From: Posidoniimonas polymericola
Lineage (GTDB): Bacteria; Planctomycetota; Planctomycetia; Pirellulales; Lacipirellulaceae
DNA: 64,000 bases
Direction: 5' to 3'
Assembly (NCBI RefSeq): GCF_007859935.1
Contig: NZ_SJPO01000001.1
Span: 930,001 to 994,000 of the forward strand
In this document: in pieces, positions 9,129 through 16,979 of the stretch
How the letters are laid out: every line of letters begins with the position of its first letter
Position numbering within the stretch: position 1 is the first letter of the stretch
Made by a program: the position numbers and the translations under genes
The notes under the pieces: generated by a model
Database searches by the model: none
What the model saw: the letters and a program-made list of their open reading frames with translations, nothing else
Told to the model about the DNA's origin: nothing

Positions 9129-9185
9129 GTCCCCGGATCAGATCCCACGCCCTCGCAATACAGCTTCAACCCCAGCGGTGGAACC

Positions 9186-10181
9186 ATGAGAAAGAGAATC
9201 GAATCGCGGCGACTGACGGCAGTCGCAGTCGTGGCGGCGTTTGCCGCCATCACGGTAGCCCCGGCGTACGCGGTGGTCGCCGCGGTCGACAGCGTTGCGC
9301 TCAACCTGGGCGCGAACGGCGGCACGGTGTCGGCGGTGACGGTGAACGACGTGATCCTGGCCGATCTGACCCTTCCGACCTCCGCCGCCGCCGACGCGAT
9401 CCGCACTGGCTGGAACGCCAACGGCGGTACGGACCCAGTCGACGCCTCCACGGCACTGGGCAATAACGTGATCACCGACGGCCTGCTGAACACCAACGCG
9501 ACGTTCCAGTTTGGGCAAGGCATCGCCCTCAACGACGTGCTGGTGTTCATGGAGATCGACACCCAGTTATCTGAAGGGGTCACGTTTTTCCCGGTCGACA
9601 GCGGCGGCGGGAAGATCGGCGACTACTCGCTGACGCTCGCCAACAACGGGGACCGCTCCTCCGCCTACGGCCCGCAGCTGGTGCCGGGCAACTACGACCT
9701 GAAGATTGTCGACGTCGCCGACCCGCTCGCAAACTTCAACGTGCGTGGGGTCTCGTTCTCGCTGAGTGACTTTTCCGGATCGGCAGGCAACCTGTCGCTG
9801 GCCCAGGGCTTCCGCGTAGAGGACGAGCTTGGCGGCGTGGGGGTCGACCCGTCGTTCGCCGCGATCGCCGCCTACCTGCCGCCCAACGCCGACTTTGTCG
9901 CCCCCGCCGGCGTGGGGATCGAGGACTTCGACGTGCTGCGGTCCAACTACCTCGAGTCGGGGCTGACCCAGGCCGAAGGCGACGCCAATTTTGACGGCGT
10001 AGTCGACCGCAAGGACTACTACGTGTGGCGAACCGAGTTCCTGGCGGCGGGAGGCAGCATGGAAGGCCTGAGTCTGTTTGGGGTCGCGGCCCCTGAGCCA
10101 TCGGCGATGGGCGCCGCGGCGATCGCGTTGGCTCTGCTTGGCGTGCGGCGGCGTGTTGCCCGACGCGACTCCGCAAAATAG
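9186..10181 (+). CDS. PEP-CTERM protein with dockerin-like repeat
   Basis: 331 residues. The signal peptide ends APAYA near residue 29. The middle (30-225) is a beta-rich domain with GTVSAVTVNDVILADL and VLVFMEIDTQLSEGVTFFP, which I do not recognise. A dockerin-like EF-hand pair lies at about 235-290 (VGIEDFDVLRSNYLESG; EGDANFDGVVDRKDYYVWR). The C-terminus AAPEPSAMGAAAIALALLG followed by RRR is a PEP-CTERM anchor. It lies in the same-strand run with the 8082, 10243, 12156 and 14821 genes, with gaps under 100 bases, so probably one transcript. Function beyond surface attachment is unknown. Confidence 0.85.
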   Translation: MRKRIESRRLTAVAVVAAFAAITVAPAYAVVAAVDSVALNLGANGGTVSAVTVNDVILADLTLPTSAAADAIRTGWNANGGTDPVDASTALGNNVITDGLLNTNATFQFGQGIALNDVLVFMEIDTQLSEGVTFFPVDSGGGKIGDYSLTLANNGDRSSAYGPQLVPGNYDLKIVDVADPLANFNVRGVSFSLSDFSGSAGNLSLAQGFRVEDELGGVGVDPSFAAIAAYLPPNADFVAPAGVGIEDFDVLRSNYLESGLTQAEGDANFDGVVDRKDYYVWRTEFLAAGGSMEGLSLFGVAAPEPSAMGAAAIALALLGVRRRVARRDSAK

Positions 10182-10242
10182 CCGCCAACTTAAGCGTCTC
10201 GAACACAACCAATCTGAGCGAACAACACCTGCGAGCAGTTTC

Positions 10243-12063
10243 ATGTCACCAAGCCTACTCAAGACAGTGTGCGTTGCCGCGGCAGCCGCGCTGCTCACCG
10301 CGCACGCCGCAACCGCCCAGAACCCCCTCGGATCTCGTATCGACTGGATCGGCGACCCCGGAGTGGAAGAGGCCTGGGACCAGGGCGACTCTGGCGCCGG
10401 CGAAGGATCGAACTGGGCCGACGTCGGGTTCGGCAACCTTCAGCCCAGCGGTGAGTTTGACGAGTACGCGTCGATCTCGCTCCAGGGTGGGGCGGGGCGG
10501 GCGGTGATCGATCACACCATATCCACCGCGCCGACCGACATCCTGCTGGGCCAGGACGCCGGCTCCACCGGCACGCTCATCTTCCGCGACGGCGGCTCGA
10601 TCAGCCTGCAGCCCAACGGCTCGGTCGGCAACGGCGAGCTGGTGGTCGGCGCCGGGGGGACAGGCAACCTGGGGCTGGAAGACGACATGGGCGCCGTTAA
10701 CCTCCGCAAGTACACCCAAGGCAACGGCGGAGTGCTCGTCGCCCGCCTGGGCACCGCCAGCGGCTTCGCTAACCACGTGGTCGCGACCAACGGCATCGCC
10801 CTGGACGGACGCCTGATTGTCGAGGAGCTCGCCGGCAGTGGCTTCCAGCTTTCTGCGGGCGACTCCTGGACGCTGATCAGCGGGTCCGCGGTGACGGGCG
10901 GGTTCGATCAGATCACGGTCGAGCCAGAACTGCTCGGCAACCCAGGGCAGACGATCGACATCTCGACGAGCGGCAACCAGGTCGACCTTGCCGTCGGCCA
11001 GCGGCTGGTCCTGGAGGTCGACCGCTACACGGGGGGCGCCGTGATAAAGAACTGGGAGGGACACTCGACCGATATCGAGATCATCGACTACACACTCTCC
11101 TCAACGGCCGGCAACCTCGACAGCTCCGACGGGAGGTGGAACTCGCTGGCCGACGACGCCGGCAAGCCCGGGTGGGCCGAGGCCAACCCGTCGACGACCG
11201 CGTTGTCGGAGCTCAACGACACCTCGGTGAGCCTGGTGTTCGCATCGGGCGACAGCCACGACTTCGGCACACCGTTTAACGTCAACACCGCCGCGCCGTT
11301 CGGCACGCAGCGGCTCGACACCGGCGGCGTTACCTTCGAGTACCTCGACCCCGATACGGGCGCCGTGCAGACCGCCGCCATCCGCACCGTGGGACGCTAC
11401 AACGACCTCGTGCTGGCGGTCGACCCGGTGACCGGCAACGCCACGATCCAGAACCAGTCGGGCGAGTCGCTGGACTTCATCAGCTACACGATCTCCTCGG
11501 CGTCGGGATCGTTGCTGCCGACGTTCGCCGGCATCGAAGGGGGGGCCGGCCCCGATTGGTACGACGCCAACTCGACAACCGAGAACCTCTCGGAGCTGAC
11601 CGACGGCACCGCCGCCACGATGGCGCCACTGGCGATGTTCGACCTGGGCGCCGCGTGGGACGCGGTCACCGGCGAGCAGGACCTGACCTTTGTGTACCAG
11701 AACCCAATCACCGGGCTGCTCACACGGGGCACGGTCTACTACGGCGACGCGATCACGGTCTCGGCCCTGCCCGGCGACTACAACGGCGACGGCGCCGTGA
11801 ACGCGGCCGACTACGCCCTGTGGCGCGAGAACGACGGCGGCGACGGCTCGGCCTTCGCCCCTAACACCCGCGGAGCCGGACTGACGGGACCGATCGGGGC
11901 CGCCGACTACGATTTCTGGAAGGCCAACTACGGCCGCACCTTCGCGTCCTCGTCGGGCGTGGCCTCGGCGGCTCAGACGCCGGAGCCGGCCGCGTGGCTG
12001 CTGATTATGCTCGGCGGCCTGGCAGTAGGGGCAGCGCGGTCCGGCGTGGCTGGGCGGCGGTAG
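10243..12063 (+). CDS. PEP-CTERM protein with tandem uncharacterised modules and dockerin-like repeat
   Basis: 606 residues from the ATG at 10243; the frame is open further upstream but only this start gives the signal peptide (1-25, ending ATAQ). Residues 30-250 are beta-strand repeat material of autotransporter style. Two copies of a module of about 115-130 residues follow (254-385, 388-500), each with YTxSSxxG, an AN...LSEL segment and a final xFxYxxPxTG strand. A dockerin-like pair lies at about 509-571 (PGDYNGDGAVNAADYALWR). TPEPAAWLLIMLGGLAVG plus basic residues is the PEP-CTERM signal. A third copy of the module is in the 14821 SGNH hydrolase. Surface or matrix role inferred. Confidence 0.85.
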   Translation: MSPSLLKTVCVAAAAALLTAHAATAQNPLGSRIDWIGDPGVEEAWDQGDSGAGEGSNWADVGFGNLQPSGEFDEYASISLQGGAGRAVIDHTISTAPTDILLGQDAGSTGTLIFRDGGSISLQPNGSVGNGELVVGAGGTGNLGLEDDMGAVNLRKYTQGNGGVLVARLGTASGFANHVVATNGIALDGRLIVEELAGSGFQLSAGDSWTLISGSAVTGGFDQITVEPELLGNPGQTIDISTSGNQVDLAVGQRLVLEVDRYTGGAVIKNWEGHSTDIEIIDYTLSSTAGNLDSSDGRWNSLADDAGKPGWAEANPSTTALSELNDTSVSLVFASGDSHDFGTPFNVNTAAPFGTQRLDTGGVTFEYLDPDTGAVQTAAIRTVGRYNDLVLAVDPVTGNATIQNQSGESLDFISYTISSASGSLLPTFAGIEGGAGPDWYDANSTTENLSELTDGTAATMAPLAMFDLGAAWDAVTGEQDLTFVYQNPITGLLTRGTVYYGDAITVSALPGDYNGDGAVNAADYALWRENDGGDGSAFAPNTRGAGLTGPIGAADYDFWKANYGRTFASSSGVASAAQTPEPAAWLLIMLGGLAVGAARSGVAGRR

Positions 12064-12155
12064 GTTATTTCCCGGTGGTCTCGGCCGGGGCAGAGCCGAG
12101 CCCACCGCGAATCGCTGAGGCGGATTGCGATCGGAACCAAGTGAAGAGGAACAAG

Positions 12156-14855
12156 ATGCTGCGAATGCTAGTAAGGCGGCTCGCCGCCCTGCTGTTGTGC
12201 GGCGTGCTAGGCGCGTCCTGGGCGCGGGCGCAGCACGACTACGATGTCGTTGTGTATGGCGGCACATCCGCCGCGGTGATGGCGGCCGTCGAGGTCGCCC
12301 GGGAGGGCAAGTCGGTCGCCATTGTGTCGCCAGACGCCCGGCTGGGCGGGCTCAGCTCCAACGGACTCGGGTGGACCGACATCGGCAGCCGCGACTCGAT
12401 CGGTGGCCTGAGCAAAGAGTTCTACGGCCGCGTGTACGACCACTACCTCGAGCCCGGCGCCTGGGTATCCGAGACCCGGCAGCAGTACATCGGGCGGTCG
12501 TCCCTCGACCCCGACGCCGGGCGCCAGATGATGTTCACGTTCGAGCCGAAGGTCGCCGAGCAGATCTTCAACGACTTTGTCAGCGAGAACAACATCACGA
12601 TGTTCAGCGGGCGGCTCAACCGCGAGTCGGGCGTCGGCATGAACGGCAGCCGCATCACTTCCATCAGCACCCTCGGCGGCGACACCATCTCCGGCGGCGC
12701 GTTCATAGACGCCACCTACGAGGGCGACCTGATGGCCGCGTCGGGCGTCTCGTACACGATTGGCCGCGAGGCCAACTCCCAGTACGACGAGTCCCTCAAC
12801 GGCATCCAAGCGGGGCTCAACAAGAACCAGTTGCCACGCGGGATCGACCCCTACGTGCAGCCCGGCAATCCCGCCAGCGGGCGGCTGCCCGGCGTCAACC
12901 CCGACGCGGGGGGCGCCAACGGCCAGGGCGATCAGCGGCTGCAGTCCTACAACTTCCGCATGGCGATGACCAACGACCCGGCCAACCGGGCCCCGATCGC
13001 CAAGCCCGACAGCTACGACGCAGCCGACTACGAGCTGCTGCTGCGGGCGGTTGAAGCCGGCCAGACCAGCCGGTTCTGGAAGACCAGCCCGATGCCCAAT
13101 CTGAAGACCGACTCCAACAACGACACCGGCTTCTCAACCGACTTTATCGGCGGCAATTACGATCTGGACACCGGCTGGAACTACGCCGAGGGTGACTACG
13201 CCTCACGCGACGCGATGATCCAGGCGCACCGCGATTACCAGCTCGGGCTGGTATGGACCGTGCAGAACGATCCGCGCGTGCCCCAGGCAATCCGCGACGC
13301 CTGGGGCCAATGGGGGCTGCCGCTCGACGAGTTCACCGAGAACGAGAACTGGCCGGAGCAGATCTACGTGCGTGAGGCGCGTCGCATGCTTGGCGAGGTG
13401 GTGGTCGATCAGAACCACGTCAATCAAGAGCCCGGGTACCTGTTCGGCGACTCGATTGCCATGGGCGGCTACGCGATGGACTCGCACCACACCCAACGGT
13501 ACGTGACGGCCGCGGGCGATGTGCAGAACGAGGGCGATGTGCAGTCCGCACCGGCCCGCGGCCCGTACGGCATCAGCTACCGGTCAATCACTCCGCAGGC
13601 GGGTGAGGTCGAGAACCTGCTGGTGCCGGTGGCGCTTAGCGCGAGCCACATCGCCTACGGCTCGATCCGCATGGAGCCGGTGTTCATGTCGACCGGCCAG
13701 GCCGCCGGCGCGGCCGCCGTGCTGGCGCTCAACGGCGCCACTAGCGTGCAGGATGTGGACTACGGCTTGCTCCGCCAGAGCCTGCTTGCCGCCGGCGCTG
13801 TGCTAGCGCCACTGCTCCCCGACCCGGTGGCGTCGAATGTCGGCATCGATTTCAACGACGCGGCCGGCCTCCCAATCAACCTCCGCAACCGCACCGACGG
13901 CGACGGCTGGACAGGCGTTTGGGACGGCACCGGCACCGAGCAGATCGTGCCCGGCAGCCTAGACTACTCCGGCGGAGGCTACCTGATCGACCAAGCCGCG
14001 GGCCGGGCGCCGGGCAAGCTGCAGGGCAACTACAACGAGCCGCGTCAGAACACACGCGACTTCGAGCTCGCCATGCAGGGTGATATCTGGTTCTCCATGC
14101 TGGTGGAGAACCCCGACCCATCGGCCGTGGTTGGTCTGTCGTTCAACCCGAGCGGAAACGGCGACCCAGAGGACGGACCGATCGAATCGCTGCTGGTCCT
14201 CGACGGCGAGACACTCTCTTTTGAGCAGCAAGGCGTCGCCTCAGCCAGCGCGTCGGGCCTGCCCACCGGGCAGACGCACCTGATCGTTGGTCGGCTGTCG
14301 CTCGGCGCGGAGGAGCAAACGCTGCGTGTCTGGGCCGACCCCATGTCGGTCAGTCACCTGGGCGTCCCGGACCTTCTCGTCGCCGACCAGTCGCTGCCGA
14401 CGGTGCTCGGCGGCTTGGGGCTGCTCAGCTACAACCCGGCCGGCCCGGCGTTTTCTGCCGCGGGAGGCTACCTCGACGCGCTGCGGATCAGCAACGCGGC
14501 CGACGCGTTCTTCGCAGTTACCGGCGCGGTCCAGACCGCCGACGTCAACGGCGATGGGCTGATCGACATCGACGACCTGTCGGTGATCCGATCGAACTAC
14601 CTGGTCGCGGGCGCCGCCCTGGCCGAAGGCGACGCCAACCGCGACGGCGTGGTCAACTCCCGGGACTACTTCCTATGGCGCACGGCGTACCTCAACGCGG
14701 GCGGCGACCCCGCGGCGATCGCCGGGATCGTCCCCGAGCCCGCGGGACTGGGGTTGAGTTTGGCGATTGGCGCCGCTTTGGCGATGCCGAGCCGACTCGC
14801 CCGGGGGCACTCCTCAGGAAATGCAAGCGGCGCGAAAGGGAGCGACATTGATTGA
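12156..14855 (+). CDS. FAD-dependent oxidoreductase fused to ConA-like, dockerin-like and PEP-CTERM domains
   Basis: 899 residues from the ATG at 12156, chosen for the upstream AAGAGGA and the signal peptide MLRMLVRR...WARAQ. The catalytic part (about 26-555) has the FAD motif VVVYGGTSAAVMAAVEVA, LGGLSSNGLGWTDIG and HIAYGSIRMEPVFM, as in the paralogue at 1734-3512. Residues about 558-790 form a ConA/LamG-like domain (DGWTGVWDGTG, GDIWFSMLVENPD). A dockerin-like pair follows (DVNGDGLIDIDDLSVIRSNY; about 796-845) and VPEPAGLGLSLAIGAAL is the PEP-CTERM signal (from about 859). It is thus a surface-anchored oxidoreductase, probably acting on extracellular polysaccharide (inference). Confidence 0.9.
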   Translation: MLRMLVRRLAALLLCGVLGASWARAQHDYDVVVYGGTSAAVMAAVEVAREGKSVAIVSPDARLGGLSSNGLGWTDIGSRDSIGGLSKEFYGRVYDHYLEPGAWVSETRQQYIGRSSLDPDAGRQMMFTFEPKVAEQIFNDFVSENNITMFSGRLNRESGVGMNGSRITSISTLGGDTISGGAFIDATYEGDLMAASGVSYTIGREANSQYDESLNGIQAGLNKNQLPRGIDPYVQPGNPASGRLPGVNPDAGGANGQGDQRLQSYNFRMAMTNDPANRAPIAKPDSYDAADYELLLRAVEAGQTSRFWKTSPMPNLKTDSNNDTGFSTDFIGGNYDLDTGWNYAEGDYASRDAMIQAHRDYQLGLVWTVQNDPRVPQAIRDAWGQWGLPLDEFTENENWPEQIYVREARRMLGEVVVDQNHVNQEPGYLFGDSIAMGGYAMDSHHTQRYVTAAGDVQNEGDVQSAPARGPYGISYRSITPQAGEVENLLVPVALSASHIAYGSIRMEPVFMSTGQAAGAAAVLALNGATSVQDVDYGLLRQSLLAAGAVLAPLLPDPVASNVGIDFNDAAGLPINLRNRTDGDGWTGVWDGTGTEQIVPGSLDYSGGGYLIDQAAGRAPGKLQGNYNEPRQNTRDFELAMQGDIWFSMLVENPDPSAVVGLSFNPSGNGDPEDGPIESLLVLDGETLSFEQQGVASASASGLPTGQTHLIVGRLSLGAEEQTLRVWADPMSVSHLGVPDLLVADQSLPTVLGGLGLLSYNPAGPAFSAAGGYLDALRISNAADAFFAVTGAVQTADVNGDGLIDIDDLSVIRSNYLVAGAALAEGDANRDGVVNSRDYFLWRTAYLNAGGDPAAIAGIVPEPAGLGLSLAIGAALAMPSRLARGHSSGNASGAKGSDID

Positions 14856-16209
14856 ATCCTGCCGAAGCCTAACGCTGCTCGTGCTCTTCGGGGCCGGCGT
14901 GCAAGCCGCACAGCCGGCTCAATTCGTCGAGCGGTTGCGGGACGGCGATCCTCAAACGGTGGTGACCTACGGGACCAGCCTCACCGCCGGCGGCGCCTGG
15001 AGCCCGCAGCTCTCGTCGCGACTCAGTGCCGCCTACCCGGGCGAGCTGACCTGGGTGAACTCAGGGCTGAGTGGCAAGGCCTCGAACTCCGGGGTGGCCA
15101 ACCTCAGCTCCCGCGTGCTGAGCCACAGCCCCGACGCGGTGTTTATCGAGTTCGCGATGAACGACGCGTTCACCGCCTACGAAGACGGCAATATCGACCA
15201 AGGGATCAGCGTCGCCCATGCCCGCACCAATCTTGAGTCGATGATCGATTCGATCCAATCCCAAAACCCCGCCGCCGAAGTGTTCCTGCAGACGACGAAC
15301 CCGGCGTGGGACGCGCCCAACGGCAACCTCTCGGGCACGAAGCGGCCCGATCTGCCGGACTACTACCAGATGTACCGCGACGTTGGCGCCGAACGCGGAC
15401 TGACGTTGATCGACAACCACATGGTCTGGAGCACGTTGCAGCAGAACGATCCGAAAGAGTTCCAGTCACGCGTGGCCGACGGCACGCACCCGGATGCGCT
15501 GGGGTACCAGCGGTACGCGACTCCCGCACTGCTTTACGCGCTCGGGGCCGAGATGGGCCCGTGCCTGCTGGTAGAGCTAGGGACTGGCAGATCAGTGCTG
15601 CACAACCAGTCGGCCGACTCGGTGGAGCTGATTGGCTACACCATCTCCTCTGCTAGTGGGACGCTGCTTCCCGATTGGGACGGCCTGTCGTCCACCGCCC
15701 CCGACACCTGGGAGAAGGCGAACCCGACGCCAGAGAACCTCTCGGAGCTGTCCCGCACCACAAGCGAAGTCGTTGCCGCCAACGCCGTCCGGCCCCTAGG
15801 ACAGGTGTGGGACCCGGCAAAGAGCCTCGACCTGACCCTGCGGTACCAGACGCCCAACGGCGCGCTGCACAGCGGAAGCGTGGTCTACCTGCAGGACCTC
15901 GGGGAGCTAGCGACCGTCGCCGGCGACTACAACCGTGACGGCATCGTGGACTTCGCCGACTATCAGACCTGGCGAGACGCCTATGGCAGCCCAGGGCCGC
16001 CGTCCGGCGGCGTCAACGCCGACGGCAACGGCGATGGCCGGGTCGACGCCGCCGATTACTCCATTTGGCGTGACCACGCTGCGGCAGTCGCGAAGACCGC
16101 CCTCGACTACGCGTTGCCCGTCCCGGAGCCAACCGCTGGTCTGGCGGGCGCCACTGCCTCGCTACTGCTGCTATCTCGGAGTACGAATACGAGAGCGATC
16201 CGGCCGTAG
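14821..16209 (+). CDS. SGNH/GDSL hydrolase with accessory module, dockerin-like repeat and PEP-CTERM
   Basis: 462 residues from ATG 14821, overlapping the previous gene by 35 bases. An in-frame TTG at 14848, preceded by AAAGGGAG, would give a cleaner signal peptide and may be the true start. The SGNH blocks are GTSLTAGGAW (Ser nucleophile, about residue 53), NSGLSGKASN, EFAMNDAF and DGTHPDALGY (Asp/His), so it is an esterase or deacetylase of the GDSL family. Residues about 248-362 are the same module found twice in the 10243 gene. A dockerin-like pair (VAGDYNRDGIVDFADYQTWR) and VPEPTAGLAGATASLLLLS close the protein. It may deacetylate a surface-captured glycan; this is inference. Confidence 0.85.
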   Translation: MQAARKGATLIESCRSLTLLVLFGAGVQAAQPAQFVERLRDGDPQTVVTYGTSLTAGGAWSPQLSSRLSAAYPGELTWVNSGLSGKASNSGVANLSSRVLSHSPDAVFIEFAMNDAFTAYEDGNIDQGISVAHARTNLESMIDSIQSQNPAAEVFLQTTNPAWDAPNGNLSGTKRPDLPDYYQMYRDVGAERGLTLIDNHMVWSTLQQNDPKEFQSRVADGTHPDALGYQRYATPALLYALGAEMGPCLLVELGTGRSVLHNQSADSVELIGYTISSASGTLLPDWDGLSSTAPDTWEKANPTPENLSELSRTTSEVVAANAVRPLGQVWDPAKSLDLTLRYQTPNGALHSGSVVYLQDLGELATVAGDYNRDGIVDFADYQTWRDAYGSPGPPSGGVNADGNGDGRVDAADYSIWRDHAAAVAKTALDYALPVPEPTAGLAGATASLLLLSRSTNTRAIRP

Positions 16210-16586
16210 CCACAAGTCTCCGCAGGAGCGGCTGGGAAGCCTGCTCGAACTACGAACGAGCGAACCGTCGGAACGCGGACGACCTTAGCCGCGGACACCG
16301 CTTCTTGTGGACTCGGGTCAGACCGAGTTCCAATTCCCCCAGTTTTCCCTCGACCTGGCCGATGGCGGCCTGAGCTACTCTGGTACGCTTAGCGTCGAGA
16401 GGACGCTTGGAGTCCCGGCCTTCGAAGTAGAACCTCACCCGATAACGAGCGGTGGCGGCGGGGCCACCAATATGAACACCATGCGTACGCCACGGTGCGG
16501 CAGAATTGCGGCAGACGACTCTTCAGGCCCAAGAGGCGGGCCGCAGAGATCGACGTAAGTCGTTTCCTGCCAAGCGACTATGGGAG
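16210..16586. other. Gap between SGNH gene and tRNA-His
   Basis: 377 bases without a convincing gene. A short inverted repeat lies at 16311-16328 (arms ACTCGG/CCGAGT), which could act as a weak stop signal for the surface-protein run or be a repeat remnant. No run of T follows it. Nothing else stands out. Confidence 0.45.
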
Positions 16587-16661
16587 GGTGGCTGAGGGGT
16601 CTCGAACCCCCGACCTTCGGAATCACAATCCGACGCTCTAACCAACTGAGCTACAGCCACC
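16587..16661 (-). tRNA. tRNA-His (anticodon GTG)
   Basis: The minus strand folds as a full cloverleaf: acceptor GTGGCTG with CAGCCAC, D-arm TAGCTCAGTTGGTTAGAGC, anticodon stem TCGGA/TCCGA closing the loop TTGTGAT (anticodon GTG), and T-arm GGGGGTTCGAGACCCC. The extra 5' G (position -1) faces C73, the mark of histidine tRNAs used by histidyl-tRNA synthetase. CCA is not encoded. A promoter is visible upstream at 16675-16704. Confidence 0.97.
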
Positions 16662-16674
16662 GCGGGAACCCAGA

Positions 16675-16704
16675 ATCGTATCGCACTGGGCTCTTATCGG
16701 TCAA
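16675..16704 (-). promoter_or_regulatory. Putative sigma-70 promoter of tRNA-His
   Basis: On the minus strand TTGACC (16704-16699) and TACGAT (16680-16675) are separated by 18 bases and lie 13 bases before the mature 5' end of the tRNA. Both boxes are close to the -35 and -10 consensus. Confidence 0.6.
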
Positions 16705-16752
16705 TCCGCCTGGGCTTCGACTAGGGGAAACCCGGGCGTTCGTGCCCGCTGG

Positions 16753-16869
16753 CTACCGCTGACGCAGTGCCTGGATGGCGGCCATTGCGGCGGCGCCGAT
16801 CGTCAGGCCGGCGGCAAACGCGGCGCACAGCGAGGGCAGGTCAAAGTTCGTCAAGTGGGCGAGCAGCAT
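16753..16869 (-). CDS. Small single-span membrane protein (38 residues)
   Basis: The ATG at 16869 is preceded on the minus strand by GAGAGAAAG, a plausible ribosome site. The peptide begins MLLAHLTNFDLPSLCAAF, continues with a Gly/Ala-rich membrane segment (AAGLTIGAAAMAAIQAL) and ends LRQR. It is too short for standard ORF cut-offs. The next gene upstream (DUF1570, same strand) ends 110 bases earlier. One membrane helix with a basic cytoplasmic tail is all that can be seen; no function is known to me. Confidence 0.5.
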   Translation of the reverse strand: MLLAHLTNFDLPSLCAAFAAGLTIGAAAMAAIQALRQR

Positions 16870-16979
16870 GGCTTGGCTTTCTCTCTTGGTCGGGCGGCGG
16901 TTTCAGGACCCGCGGGCGCCGCAAGGGTTCGCCCCGCCCCGATCGTGGGGCGGGCAACAAGGGTCCTAAGCTACACGAT

